64,000 nt of DNA, taken from the NCBI GenBank assembly GCA_902728285.1, contig CACVBU010000024.1:124001-188000 (forward strand). The letters are read 5' to 3'. The DNA comes from Clytia hemisphaerica. Lineage: Eukaryota > Cnidaria > Hydrozoa > Leptothecata > Clytiidae. Below the pieces are notes generated by a model. That model had not been told where the DNA came from, searched no databases, and worked only from the letters and a program-made list of their open reading frames with translations. Positions 22,938 to 36,117 of the stretch are shown here, piece after piece (within the stretch, counting starts at the first letter, position 1; the number at the start of each line of letters is the position of its first letter). The translations under genes and the position numbers were made by a program.

Positions 22938-25087
22938 TCACTGTTAAACAATCCAACCTAGTCCACTGTTAAACAATCCAACCTAGTCCACTGTTAAACA
23001 ATCCAACCTAGTCCACTGTTTAACAATCCAACCTAGTCCACTGTTTAACAATCCAACCTATAGTCATGTCCAGTCCACTGTTAAACAATCCAACCTAGTC
23101 CACTGTTAAACAATCCAACCTAGTCCACTGTTAAACAATCCAACCTACTCCACTGTTTAACAATCCAACCTAGTCCACGGTTTAACAATCCAACCTAGTC
23201 CACTGTTTAACAATCCAACCTACTCCACTGTTTAACAATCAAACCTATAGACATGTCCGGTCCACTGTTAAACAATCTGACCTAGTCCACTGTTAAACAA
23301 TCTGACCTAGTCCATGTTAAACAATCCAATCTAGTCCACTGTTAAACAATCTGACCTAGTCCACTGTTAAACAATCCAACCTAGTCCACTGTTAAACAAT
23401 CCAACCTATAGTCATGTCCGGTCCACTGTTTAACAATCCAACCTATAGTCATGTCCAGTCCACTGTTTAACAATCCAACCTAGTCCACTGTTAAACAATC
23501 CAACTATAGTCATGTCCAGTTCACTGTTTAACAATCCAACCTAGTCCACTGTTAAACAATCTGACCTAGTCCATGTTAAACAATCCAATCTAGTCCACTG
23601 TTAAACAATCTGACCTAGTCCACTGTTAAACAATCCAACCTAGTCCACTGTTAAACAATCCAACCTATAGTCATGTCCGGTCCACTGTTTAACAATCCAA
23701 CCTATAGTCATGTCCAGTCCACTGTTTAACAATCCAACCTAGTCCACTGTTAAATAATCCAACCTATAGTCATGTCCAGTTCACTGTTAAACAATCCAAC
23801 CTAGTCCACTGTTTAACAATCCAACCTAGTCCACTGTTAAACAATCCAACCTATAGTCATGTCCAGTCCACTGTTAAACAATCCAACCTAGTCCACTGTT
23901 AAACAATCCAACCTATAGTCATGTCCAGTTCACTGTTAAACAATCTGACCTAGTCCACTGTTAAACAATCCAACCTATAGTCATGTCCAGTTCACTGTTA
24001 AACAATCTGACCTAGTCCACTGTTAAACAATCCAACCTATAGTCATGTCCAGTTCACTGTTAAACAATCCAACCTAGTTCACTGTTAAACAATCCAACCT
24101 AGTCCACTGTTTAACAATCCAACCTACTCCACTGTTTAACAATCCAACCTACTCCACTGTTTAACAATCAAACCTATAGACATGTCCGGTCCACTGTTAA
24201 ACAATCTGACCTAGTCCACTGTTAAACAATCTGACCTAGTCCATGTTAAACAATCCAATCTAGTCCACTGTTAAACAATCTGACCTAGTCCACTGTTAAA
24301 CAATCCAACCTAGTCCACTGTTAAACAATCCAACCTATAGTCATGTCCGGTCCACTGTTTAACAATCCAACCTATAGTCATGTCCAGTCCACTGTTTAAC
24401 AATCCAACCTAGTCCACTGTTAAACAATCCCACCTATAGTCATGTCCAGTTCACTGTTTAACAATCCAACCTAGTCCACTGTTAAACAATCTGACCTAGT
24501 CCATGTTAAACAATCCAATCTAGTCCACTGTTAAACAATCTGACCTAGTCCACTGTTAAACAATCCAACCTAGTCCACTGTTAAACAATCCAACCTATAG
24601 TCATGTCCGGTCCACTGTTTAACAATCCAACCTATAGTCATGTCCAGTCCACTGTTTAACAATCCAACCTAGTCCACTGTTAAATAATCCAACCTATAGT
24701 CATGTCCAGTTCACTGTTAAACAATCCAACCTAGTCCACTGTTTAACAATCCAACCTAGTCCACTGTTAAACAATCCAACCTATAGTCATGTCCAGTCCA
24801 CTGTTAAACAATCCAACCTAGTCCACTGTTAAACAATCCAACCTATAGTCATGTCCAGTTCACTGTTAAACAATCTGACCTAGTCCACTGTTAAACAATC
24901 CAACCTATAGTCATGTCCAGTTCACTGTTAAACAATCTGACCTAGTCCACTGTTAAACAATCCAACCTATAGTCATGTCCAGTTCACTGTTAAACAATCC
25001 AACCTAGTTCACTGTTAAACAATCCAACCTAGTCCACTGTTTAAGAATCCAACCTAGTCCACTGATAAACAATCCAACCTACTCCAA
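22938..25087 (+). repeat. Left-arm tandem array of the giant transposon
   Basis: About 2.15 kb of the 25-bp unit CCACTGTTAAACAATCCAAC plus CTAGT, with variants TTTAACAATC, CAATCTGACC and a longer form carrying TATAGTCATGTCC. A higher-order duplication is visible: the rare variant TAAATAATCC occurs at 23751 and again at 24681, and flanking units agree, so a block of about 930 bp is duplicated. There are no unique spacers, so it is not a CRISPR array. Confidence 0.93.
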
Positions 25088-25134
25088 CAATCCTTCGAGG
25101 ATTGGCCATATTAATGACCTTATTTCGAAATTTC

Positions 25135-25734
25135 CAATCTGTTTTTCATTGTTTGATCCGTCAAAGTTGAACTTGAGGGAATAAATCACCTTTTCAGTGA
25201 TGACTCTAAAATGCGTTTAAACCAACTGGCATTTGTAATTTGGCATTTGCTCATGAGGGATTTTAATAGCTTTACCATTGTATTTTCTGTCATGGCATTT
25301 AAGGAATCGTCTTTTTAGAGTCATCACTGAAAAGGTGATTTATTCCCTCAAGTTCAACTTTGACAGATCAAACAATGAAAAACATGGAATTTCTCAAAAA
25401 CTGCAGTCATTAAGACTGAAACTTTTTGCCGTAGGGCTAGGCTATGGCAAATCTTGCAAATTTTACAATCTATAGAAAGAACTGAATAAAAAACGTCAAA
25501 TACTTTAAAAAATCAAAAATGTCACTTTTTCTCTCTGTTTTGGTTCCTTTGTTTGATTCGAAATGCCAGAAAAGGGGATTCCTTTGCTCAAAATGGCATT
25601 TCAAATGCCAATAAAATGCCAACACGCTGGCATCATTAGGCATTTGACAAACCGAACAATTGCGCGGAACAATAGAATTCAAAAGAATACTGCAAGCAAT
25701 TACAAATGCCAGGCTGGTCTAAACGCAGCCATTA
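25135..25734. repeat. Overlapping inverted repeats inside the giant transposon
   Basis: Two inverted pairs overlap. First, about 75 bp at 25135-25212 (with GAACTTGAGGGAATAAATCA) recur inverted at 25317-25390. Second, GCGTTTAAACCAACTGGCAT near 25212 recurs inverted, with mismatches, at about 25700-25734. Several GGCATTTG copies lie between. This looks like a small element disrupted by another; borders are uncertain. Confidence 0.55.
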
Positions 25735-25739
25735 TCAAT

Positions 25740-28700
25740 AATGTTTGACATTTGATTTTAATATTGATGTTTTTATGTGTAAGGCTTGGGGTATGTTTTG
25801 TTTCTTTTCGTTCGTAAGACTTAGGGTAATTCTTACATTTTCCGTAAGTCTATCTTGTGGTTTATTTTTTTTGTTTTTTTTCTTAACATTTTTTTGGTTG
25901 TTCTATGGCCTTCTATACCTATGCAGACAGAAGCCTGTTCCATATGCGCTAGAAAATTAAAAATCGAAAATTCTAACTACTGTCCTAGGTGCAAAAGACG
26001 ATCCCATGCTAAGTGTAACGGCATATAAGCAAAATTCATTAAAAATATCTGCCTCTGCAAAACTTGCAGAATTGACGCACTACCTAATTTTGATTCTGAT
26101 GATGAATTACCTGCTGGTAAAGTCATAAGTTACTTAAAATCATATTTTGAGCATTTGAATACTATCTCGAATACTTTTTCTAACATTGATTCGCAAAAAG
26201 ACGACCAGATTAACGAGTATGACTATAATGACCACGTGATTAAGAATTTTAACTGTAAATATTACAGTACTCAGAATTTACCTATCTTCCTCTCAACAAA
26301 ATTCACTCTCTTGTTTTCATCTTAACATATGTTTTCTAGATAAACACCATGACAATCTCATGACAATATTATCTAAACTCAATCATAACTTTGATTTTCT
26401 TGGTATTAGTGAGACCCGACTAAAATCTTCTATCAAAAACTCGAAAAACACAAATCTTTCTATCAAGGGTTATAAATCTTTTGACACACCAGCTGTTTCT
26501 TCAGTTGGAGGTACTGTTTTCTATATTTCTGAATCTCTCGATAGTAAACCTCGCCAAGACTTTTCTAAAATCATCTCTTTTAATAGTGGCAATCTTGAAT
26601 CTACTTTTGATGAAATAATTTTTAAAAACCGAAAAAATCATTGGGTGCATCTACAAACATCCTTCTTTCAAAATCGATCTTTTTAATGAACAATATTTAT
26701 CACCTCTTTTGAAAAAAGCATGCTAAGAAAATAAAAAGCTCATTTTGTTAGGTGACTTTAATATTGATCTCCTTACCTGTCATACTGAAATCTCTCACTC
26801 TAAGTTTCTTGATACACTTGGTGCATATCAAATTCTTCCATCGATCATACTTCCTACTAGGGTAACCGACACATCCAGCACTCTCATCGACAACATTTTC
26901 ACCTCAAATACTGACTGTTCTTCGATATCTGGAAATCTTACAGTGGCTTTATCTGATCATCTACCACAATTTTTAATATCCTGAATACTTCTAATTCAAA
27001 ACTTAAGCCCCATTTGCCCTTTCGTCGTGGACTGGTCTAAATTTCGTGCACATATCTTTAAACGTGAATTTGATAGCATTGACTAGAAAGGCTTGATCGA
27101 TATTGACAAAGGTGATGTTGAATCTTCTTTTAATGCTTTGATACTCGTTTTGCTCTTTTATATGAAAACCATGTACCTCTTAAACAAGTTACTAGACGTG
27201 AAAGCAGGTCTTCTTCTGAAACCCTGGATCTCTAGAGGTATCTCACTTCGATGAAAATTAGAGATGGCTTATTTCGTGACTATCTAAACACAAACCTACC
27301 TGATCTGAAGGCTTTCTTGCGTGGTAGGTATAAATTTTATCGTAACCGAATCGTTTTTCTCTGTCGTTTGAGTAAAAAACTTCACTATTCTAAATTCTTT
27401 TTTCATAATTCAGGAAATATTCGAAAGTTATGGCAAGGCGTTCGTGAAATTATATCCTCTTCCTCATCTTCTAGCTGCATCTCTCTTAATATTGAGGACA
27501 CCCTCTCTTCTAATCCCAAAGAAGTTTCTGAAACTTTTAATGACTTCTTTGTAACAATCGCAGGTAGTATTCATTCCAAAATCCCTTTTACTCGTCCTCG
27601 TTTCTCTGAGTGGTTGAAAGACGAAAATCTGAATGCAAACTCTTTTTTCATTGTTCCCACGACCCCTAATGAAGTATTTGCTGTTCTCAAGTCCTTAAGT
27701 GATAACAAATCCACGGCGGTCCAAGTAGCATATCCTATCCGATAATCAATTCAAATCTACAAAGCTTTTCTCTGATTCTTTCTGACATTATCAACTTGTT
27801 TTTCTATTCTGGTATTTTTCCATCTAAACTCAAAGAAGCCAAAGTCATACCTATCTTTAAAGAAAAAGGCTCTCCTGCACTTGATGCTGAAAACTACAGG
27901 CCCATCTCTCTGCGCTCAAACATTGATAAAATCTTTCAAAAACTTATGCACAAACGTCTTATGACTTTTCTTGATCAATCAGGCTCTTTGTATCCACTCC
28001 AATTTGGTTTCCACTCAAAACACTCTACAGAAACAGCACTTCAATATTGTGTTGATCAAATCTTAACTGCTTTGGATGAAGGTGAGTATGGCTGCTCTAT
28101 TTTCATTGACTTACAAAAAGCTTTTGATACCGTTGACCATGAGATTTTAACTTCAAAACTAGAATTCTATGGGGTTCATGGGACAGCTCTTGATTGGTTT
28201 CGCTCTTTTTTATCTGATTGATCACAATTTGTGTCTATTTCTAGCATTAGTTCTAAAACTAAGCCTATGCTTCACGGTGTTCCCCAAGGCTCTGTTCTTG
28301 AACCATTATCATTTCTTCTTTACGTTAACGACTTGTATATCGCCCTTCCTTATTCCCAAGTTAATTTATTCGCTGATGACACAATGCTTTTTATCAGAAA
28401 CGAACTCTTAAAACTGTAACAATCACCTTTTTTTCCCATGATTTCTTTTGTTTGATGAAGAACGTTGCTCCGACGTTGCCTTCTCTCGCCAGTACGTATT
28501 TTTTTCTTGCGGAATTTATAACACTCCTTATTAAATATTTCCCGCTTTCCAAAAGGGAAATATTTATTAAAACGGGCTTTCTCCATAATTTCCCGTGTCA
28601 AAACGCCTTCCGTACGCCCTGACTGACGCCCGTTTTTATTTTCACAGCGAAAGATGCATCCAGTGAATTATAAGTAATGCATCATGATTCAAGTCGACTG

Positions 28701-31045
28701 ATAAACTATATATATAATATATGTTACAAGTTCCTTACGGATTCTCAAGCCCAGTTATGATAAAACTATTACATGTTAGTAGCAGACCCGACTGGCAATT
28801 GTTATGTAGCAGGTTGAAACATGAGTATTTGCTGCTAGAAAGATGCAGTTTGTTTTCAAGTTAAAATCTTTAAAATAAATCAAACTGTGTGGGTTTCTTT
28901 ACTTCCAAACAACCTACCAATAGTTTTGGAACACTCCATAATAAAGGGAGATGGCTGTTCTTGTGGATTGACTTTCTGGTTACCCCATATAAACACGATG
29001 TGACATGAAAGTGAAGAGACTTGTTGGTTTTTTGATTTGTTGGTTTTTGTTTGATTTCTTGACTCATATATCTCATGGCAAATGGGATAGCAAATGACTT
29101 TTCATTTATTGCTTGGCTTTACATATGATACATCTAACTTTGAACCCTCCAGAATGTTGAAAAAAGCATTTTATGAGATAAGTTTCGATTGTGATTGTAA
29201 TTTTCATGGAAATTTTTAATCGACAGATTTGACTTGGCGTCAGTTTTGTTTGGTTGATAAATCTTTAGCTTTACCATGACCGTGGGATGATTTTCAATAA
29301 ACTTTTGTTGTTATACACAGTTTTGTTTCCTACACATGATGACTCCAGCCATGATTGGTATCAGAATTTTGGAAAAAAACATCTTACGACGACGAGAAAT
29401 TGTTGATAGAAATTATATTGACTTATTTTTACAATTTTGGTGGTGTGGGTTTTGTTGTTGTTTACACCGTGGGATCCTGTTAGGGTATCTTGATTGTTGT
29501 TTGTTGGAATTGATTACCAAAAAAAAGAGAACCTTTTTTTGATAAATACTTTATTTTTTTCATGAACCGTGTGGATGGTTGACATCTTTCTCTAGTCTTG
29601 TAAACCAATGCAGTGTCTGTTTTCAAATCTTGAATTCTCTATACCTACTGAACTGAATTGAAGCTCTGACTAGCTCTGTTTAAAGCTATTTAAATGCTTT
29701 AAAACTTTAAAACTTTGAGGCATATTCTTTTCTTTGTTGCTATTAAAGATAGATTTTTACTTTGTCCTAATGTAAATTTATTGTAAAGTTTTAGTTTTTG
29801 AGTTTAGTTCATCTGCAGTAGTATTTTTTCAGTAATCCTTAAATCTTGTGAATAAAGTAACATTTAACCAGACTTATTGCCCTCATTATATTCAAATTTT
29901 TATTTTTTTTTAGGACTGATGAGTACATATTTTTAAATACCAAAACAAAGCAAACAACATGCCAGTTCTTTCTAGACAAATATATATGTATACTTTATTA
30001 TGTGTGCTTTGATTTCTATTTTAATCAACCCTCTCAACTGCTGATCTTTCAACTATCATTTAGGATTATAGAATGGGCTTTCATAGTACCATTTTCTCTA
30101 AGTATTTTTTACCACTTGCATGGATTAAAATATTATTTTCTCACGATAAAAGCTCACCCTCAATAGGGTGACACGACATTTGTAGAGTTTTTGAACAACT
30201 TAAGACTTGGAATTGTAACTTGTAACTCTCACCTTGCTTTCTTTTACTAAGGCTAATTATCCCTTTTTATATATGTCAATAATGACCTTCATTTTTAAGG
30301 AAATATTTAGTCGCAATTTTGCGATTCTTGTTTGGGATTTACATACGGATTATCTTTTTTCTCACGGTTGAGTGGATCGTTCTGTAAACGTTTACCTAAA
30401 AGTTTGTTCTCTTGGTTTGATTGGTGGATTCTTTGCAACATTAGGTAATGTTTTTGTCAGGTTTGTATCGAAAATCTCGTGCTTACGTAGTTGGTGGTTT
30501 GGTCTCTACCGAGAGGAATGTTCGAATTCCAGGGATTATCTTTTAATATTCTTTTTATTTACAAAATCTTTAATCGAATGTTACCACCTCTTCTGCAAGA
30601 ACACTTCATTTTGACTCGGCTTGATGATGTTGAGCGTCATGAAGTCATGCGATGTAAATCTGGTCTGTTAAAACTTCCCGAGGTCTCCACAGTAACTTAT
30701 GGCAATTACTCAGTACTATATCAATCCATTTTATCTTGGAATGAACTTCAGAAATTCTTGACCTTTGATATGATATGTCAACCTTATAATTGGATCGTCT
30801 TAAGGACTTAATTAAATTATATTACCTGTCGCAATATTTCTAATTATTTTTATCAAATTACCTATTCTAGCCATAGATTCATTTATATCTTACATTAACA
30901 TAGGTACTTATTTTTATAAAAATTTTTGTAGATTTATTTCTTGTAACTTAACAATTTTGCGACAACCTCCTTAGTTTAGATTTTCTTCTATGAGTGTGGT
31001 CGCTAGTCTTGTTATAGACAAATAAATAAACACTACTACTACTTG
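25740..31045 (+). pseudogene. Degraded CR1/L2-like LINE, + strand copy
   Basis: Ordered fragments of a non-LTR retrotransposon. 25924-26110 encodes a PHD-like finger (CSICARKL, then CPRCKRRSHAKC and CLCKTC) broken by a stop. 26360-26984 encodes an endonuclease (ETRLKSS, GDFNIDLL, SDHLPQF). 27251-28419 encodes reverse transcriptase (FIDLQKAFDTVDH, GVPQGSVL, FADDTMLF) with stops and frameshifts. 30491-30811 encodes the C-terminal part (HEVMRCKSGLLKLPE). The 3' end resembles that of the minus-strand copy (CTCCTTAGTTTAGAT, GAGTGTGGTCGCTAGTCTT) and ends in ACTACTACT near 31045. About 2.07 kb at 28420-30490 is unrelated and replaces roughly 200 codons. The 5' border is approximate. Not functional. 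Confidence 0.85.
28420..30490. other. Unidentified insert replacing part of the + strand LINE
   Basis: Unrelated to the LINE, this block sits where the other copy encodes the end of reverse transcriptase. I find no terminal repeats, splice chain or recognisable protein. Its open frames (28870-29076 and 29336-29542) are short and unsupported. AATAAA-type signals occur, for example near 29850. Confidence 0.4.
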
Positions 31046-31228
31046 TCACGAGTAAACAACCTAACCTAGTTTCATTCCTGGTCACTGGTCTCTTAAAGAA
31101 AGCAGATACTCTCAGCTATCCAACGAGCTATAAAAAAACTCTAAATCTTTCTGGTTCAGGATGTATTGACATTTATACTTATACTTGGTGGAAATACAGT
31201 ACATAGTGTGATTTGCGTTGTTACTAAA

Positions 31229-32495
31229 AGAGGTAACGAGTGGTAACGATGTGGTAACGAGGTAACCAGTTAAAAGCGGTGGCCCTAAGGGCTCTAATTT
31301 TGAATAACTCGATTCTGGTGAATGTAGAGCAGGACTTAATGTTTCTAGTGAATGTGATAGTGGAGTCGATGGTCCTGTTGAATGTGCAGCAGGGGTTGGT
31401 GGTTCTGGTGAATGTGCAGCTGAATATGGTGGTTTTGATGATTGTGCAGCAGGAGTTGGTGGCTCTGGTGAACGTGATAGTTGAGTTGATGGTTCTGGTG
31501 AATGTGATAGTGGAGTTGGTGGTCCTTGTGATTCTGCAGCAGGACATGATTGTTCTGTTGATTCTGCGACATGAACTGGTGACTTTGCAACAGAACCTTG
31601 TTGTTCTGGTGATTCTGCAACAAAACCTAAAGGATCTGGTTATTCTGAAGCAGCAACTTGTGATTATGGTGATTATGCAGCAGGAACTGGTTGTTCTGGT
31701 GGTTATGCAACAGATCCTTGTGGTTATAAAGGTTCTACAGAAATACATGTTGGTTCTGATGTTTCTTAGCACAAAACTGTTAGTTTTGGTAGATCTATAT
31801 CAGGACTTGGGATGGATGGATTATCATGATTTTCGAATATATTGTATTCAGGTGTTTGACAGTTTTCTATAGGGCTAGAATTGTGATAAATGCTATCTAA
31901 AGACATTAACAACTGTCAGTGTTTGACTTATTTTGCCAGATACCTAATATTAGTAATAATGTGTTGGCTTATAGGTTTGAACTATAAGCTCCACCATTAC
32001 ATCCACAAGGAACTGAAACTCCTGCTACACAATCATATGCACCAAAACCACCAAATCCACCATCAAATTCAACAGTAACTCCAACTTCATCAGCAACTCA
32101 AACTCCAACGTTGCATTCAACAGAACCATCAACTCCAACATCACATTCACCAGTACCGGTGTATTCACCAGAACCATCAACTCCTGCCTCCCATTCACCA
32201 GAAACACCAATCCCTGCTGCTAATTCAACAGAATCACCGACTCCTTATGCACATTCACCAGAACCACCAACTCCTGCTGCACAATCATCAAAACCACCAA
32301 CTTCGGCTGCACATTCACCAGAACCACCAACCCCTGCTGTCCATTCAACAGGAACACCAACTCCACTATCACATTCACTAGAAGCATTAAGTCCTGCTCT
32401 ACATTCACCAGTATCGAGTTATTCAAAATTAGAGCCCTTAGGGCCACCGCTTTTAACTGGTTACCTCGTTACCACCTCGTTACCACCTCGTTACC
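31229..32495. repeat. Inner palindrome with a 30-bp Pro/Thr-coding repeat
   Basis: The left arm from GGTAACGAGTGGTAACG through GCGGTGGCCCTAAGGGCTCT recurs inverted at 32390-32495. The arms continue inward as a 30-bp tandem repeat reading, on the + strand of the right arm, roughly PTPAAHSPEP per unit, and its inverse in the left arm. An open frame with no stop runs from about 31990 to 32530 (about 180 codons, Pro, Thr, Ser and His rich). It could be a captured mucin-like exon or a coding-period minisatellite; there is no start codon in good context and no splice partner. Confidence 0.7.
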
Positions 32496-32499
32496 ACCT

Positions 32500-32667
32500 G
32501 TTTAACAGTGGACTAGGTCAAATTGTTTAACAGTGGACCGGACATGTCTATAGGTAGGATTGTTAAACAGTGGACTAGGTTGGATTGTTAAACAGTGGAC
32601 TAGGTTGGATTGTTAAACAGTGGACTAGGTTGGATTGATAAACAGTGGACTAGGTTGGATTGTTTAA
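32500..32667 (-). repeat. Right-arm tandem array, part 1
   Basis: A short block of the 25-bp unit in inverted orientation (AACAGTGGACTAGGTTGGAT). It is separated from the main right array (36118-37327) by the minus-strand LINE, so the two parts were once one array. Confidence 0.85.
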
Positions 32668-32668
32668 C

Positions 32669-32705
<37 letters not shown>

Positions 32706-35700
32706 TTTATTTGTCCTAAAAAGCGAGACTAGCGACCACACTCATAGACATAAAGCTAAACTAAGGAGGTGGCCGCACGATATAATTACAAGAAAAGCTA
32801 AGAAAAATAAAGTTACTAAGGTCTTACTAGTAACAAAGTGAAATAAAATTTTTTATAAAATAATTTTCGAAAAATTGGAAAAAATTTAAAAAAATAAATA
32901 AAAGAAAAACTAAAATAAAAAAAAAGAAGAAACTATTGAAATTTAAAATCAAACTCGAAAAAGAGAGGGGAAAAAAAATGTAAAAAATTAAAAAAAACAA
33001 AAACAAATCAAGTGTACGAGGAAAGAAAATATAATTTACTTAAATCTTTAAGACGATCCAATGCTAGTGTAGACGAATCATCGAAAGTAACAAAATCTTG
33101 AATTTCATTCCAAACCAAGATGGATTGGTATAAAATTGAATAGTTACCATAAGTCACTGTTTTTACTTCAGGTATTTTTAAAAGTCCAGACTTACAACGG
33201 ATTACTTCATGACGGTCTGTATCATTTAAACGTTTGTACTCAAGAGTTTGTATGAGAGGAAGAGGTAATTTTCGATTCAAAAGTTTAAAAATAAAGAGAA
33301 TGTTAAGGTATTTAACAAAATCAAAAAATGAAAGAAGTTTAAACTGCAAAAAGAGAGGAAAAGAATGAGCACGGAAGTCAGAAAAAGACATGATTCTGAG
33401 AGCTTGTTTTTGAAGAATAAGAATTCGGCGGGCGTGGATCGTTTGGCGTTGCCCCCAGATTTGCGCTGCATAAGATATGTGACATTGAAAAAGAGAAAAA
33501 TACAATGAAGTTAATATTTTCTTGTCGACATAATGCCGAAGTTTACTCAGAGCTCCATTAGCTCTCTTTAGTTTATTGCAGACAAAATCGATGTGGTGTT
33601 TCCAGTTCAGATGTTCATCAATATACACACCAAGGTATTTTACAACTTTGCTTGGTCTGAGCCGATGCCCGTTGATTTTAATTTTCAAGTCGTAATCGAT
33701 CTTCTTACGTATTGGACGGAATAATAAGAGCTCTGTTTTACTAGCGTTTATAGAAATTTTATTAGCTTTGAGCCAATTCATAAGAAGCTTCAGATCAATA
33801 TTAGCTTGTTTGGCGATCGGTTTCAAAGATTCATTCGCAAAAAAGAGCATAGTATCATCAGCAAACAAACTGACAAGAGAATAGCGAAGAGCAATATGAA
33901 GATCATTAACATAAAGGAGAAAGAGTAGAGGGCCTAAAACAGAACCTTGGGGGACACCATGTTGCATGTGTTTAGAAGAAGAGCTTTTACCAGAGACTGA
34001 AACAAACTGTGATCTTTCAAAAAGAAATGATCGAAACCATTCAAGAGCTTTCCCACGAACCCCATAAAAATCTAGCTTTGACAGTAAAATAGAGTGGTCA
34101 ACGGTATCAAATGCCTTTTGTAAATCGATAAAAATTGAGCATCCATACTTACCTTCATCTAGAGCACTTGAAATTTGGTTGATGGAGTAAAGGAGGGCTG
34201 TTTCAGTTGAATGATTTGATCGGAATCCGAATTGTAATGGGTAGATTGAATTTGATTGGTCGAGAAAGTTCATCAGTCGTTTATGCATAAGTTTTTGGAA
34301 GATTTTGTCAATATTAGAAAGAAGAGAAATTGGCCTGTAGTTCTCAGCATCGAATGGAGAACCTTTGTTTTTGAAAACAGGAATAACTTTCGCTTCCTTC
34401 AGCTGACTTGGAAAGACACCAGTAAAGAAAGAGAGATTTACAATACGAGTAAAGATCGAAGAAAGGGTGTCCAAATTGGAAGAAATGATTCGATAAGGGA
34501 TGCTATTCGGACCTGAAGCCTTGTTTTCACTGAGAGAAATAAGAGCTTTAGAGAGTTCAAGATTAGAAGCAGGAGCAATGAGAAAGTAGTCGGTATTTCG
34601 ATTGTCATTCTTCAGCCATTCTGAAAAATGATGACGTGTGAAGGGAATTTTGATCGTATTTTACCTGCAATGGTTGAAAAGAAATCGTTAAAAGCTTCAG
34701 AAACTTCTTCAGGATTCGAAGATAGGGAATCATTGATGTTAAGAGAAATAGAGCTTGAAGAAGAAGGAGAAGCTATAATCTCTCTGACGCCTTGCCATAA
34801 TTTTCGAAGATTGCCTGAGTTTTGAAAAAAGTAACGAGAATAATGGAGTTTTTTACTCGCACGGATAAGAGAAACAATGCGATTTCGATAAAATTTATAT
34901 CTGTCACGAAGAAAATTCTTAAGATCGGATGAAGAATCAGGAACTTTCAAATAGTCGGTTTTAAGGCTATCTCTGATGTTCATAGAGACGAGAATACCTT
35001 TGGTGATCCAAGGTTTGAGTAGAAGGTTAGCTTGACGTCTGGTCAACTGTTTCAAAGGAACATGCTTATCATACAAAGAAGAAAAACGAGTCAAAAAAGA
35101 ATCAAAAGATGAGTCAACATTTCCCTTTTCAATTTCAAGAAGACCATTCCAATTGACGCTATCAAATTCTTCTTTGAAACTAGCCTCGTCAAATCTAGAC
35201 CAATCTCGACGAAAAGGAAGTTCAGGTTTGTACTTAGAGTCACAGTCAGTATTCAAAATTAGAAATTGTGGAAGATGGTCAGATATAGCAACTGTAAGAT
35301 TTCCAGAGAAAGAAGAGCAGGGAAAGGGAGAGGTAAAGATGTTATCAATAAGAGTACTAGAGGTATCAGTGATCCGCGTTGGCAAGGTAATAGTTGGTAG
35401 AATCTGGTAGGCACCAAGAATGTCAAGAAATTTGGAGTGAGAAATCACAGAGTCACAAGTCAAAAGGTCTATGTTGAAATCGCCTAACAAAATAAGATTT
35501 TTATTTTCTTGACAGGATTTTCTCAGCAAAGGTTTTAAGAATTTATCATTGAAAAGGTCGATGTCTAAAAGGGGATGTTTGTAGATACATCCAACAATGA
35601 AGTTTTTCCTATTTTTTAAGACGATTTCAACAAAGGTTGATTCGAGATTACCACAGTCCGAGTGTACTATCTTTGAAAGATCTTTACGAGGTTTTTTGTT

Positions 35701-36117
35701 GAGAGAGTTCGAGACAAAAAGAGCAGTTCCCCCAACTGTTGAGACTGCAGGGGTATCAAAAGATTTGAAGCCGCTAATAGAAAGTTCAGTGTTTTCGATA
35801 GAAGATTTGAGTCTTGTTTCAGTGATACCGAGTATACTGAAATTATGATTGAGATTAGAAAGTAAAGTAGTAAGGTTATCATGATGTTTTTCTAAAGAGC
35901 AGATATTGAGATGAAGGCAAGAAAAAGTTTGTTTTTTGAGAGGTAGAGAAGCAAATTCTTGAGTACTATGATATTTGCAGTCAAAATGATTAACATGATC
36001 ATCAAAAGTAATATCGCCACGTTGTTCATCGATTTGAGAATCGAAGTTAGAAAAAGAGTTTGAAATAGAATTTAGATGTCTAAAATATGATTTTAAGTGA
36101 CTTATATCTTTACCAGT
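32668..36117 (-). mobile_element. CR1/L2-like LINE, minus-strand copy, nearly intact
   Basis: On the minus strand a frame open from about 36112 to 34612 encodes the endonuclease (HLNICSLEKH, ETRLKSS, GDFNIDLL, SDHLPQF) and linker. It is followed, after a one-base frameshift near 34640-34650 in a run of A, by reverse transcriptase to 33008. Motifs are FIDLQKAFDTVDHS, HGVPQGSVLGPL, LFADDTMLF and VKYLGVYID, with a C-terminal HEVIRCKSGLLKIPE segment. The frameshift is inferred because the next frame restores agreement with the + copy (IPFTR, FSEW). The 5' end is truncated inside ORF1 (GKDISHLKSYF) and the 3' tail is (TTAC)n at 32668-32700. It sits in the 25-bp array, whose unit reads on across the insertion without a clear duplication. 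Confidence 0.9.

Noticed and set aside
22938-25087. Array resembling a CRISPR locus
   Set aside because: Units are contiguous with no unique spacers, occur in opposite orientation at the far end, and belong to a transposon arm in a eukaryotic genome.
31224-31872. Open frames on both strands of the inner palindrome, including a 197-codon + strand frame
   Set aside because: They are other-frame translations of the 30-bp repeat; only the Pro/Thr frame keeps a plausible composition.
35667-35882. 71-codon minus-strand frame
   Set aside because: A shadow of the LINE endonuclease frame in another phase.
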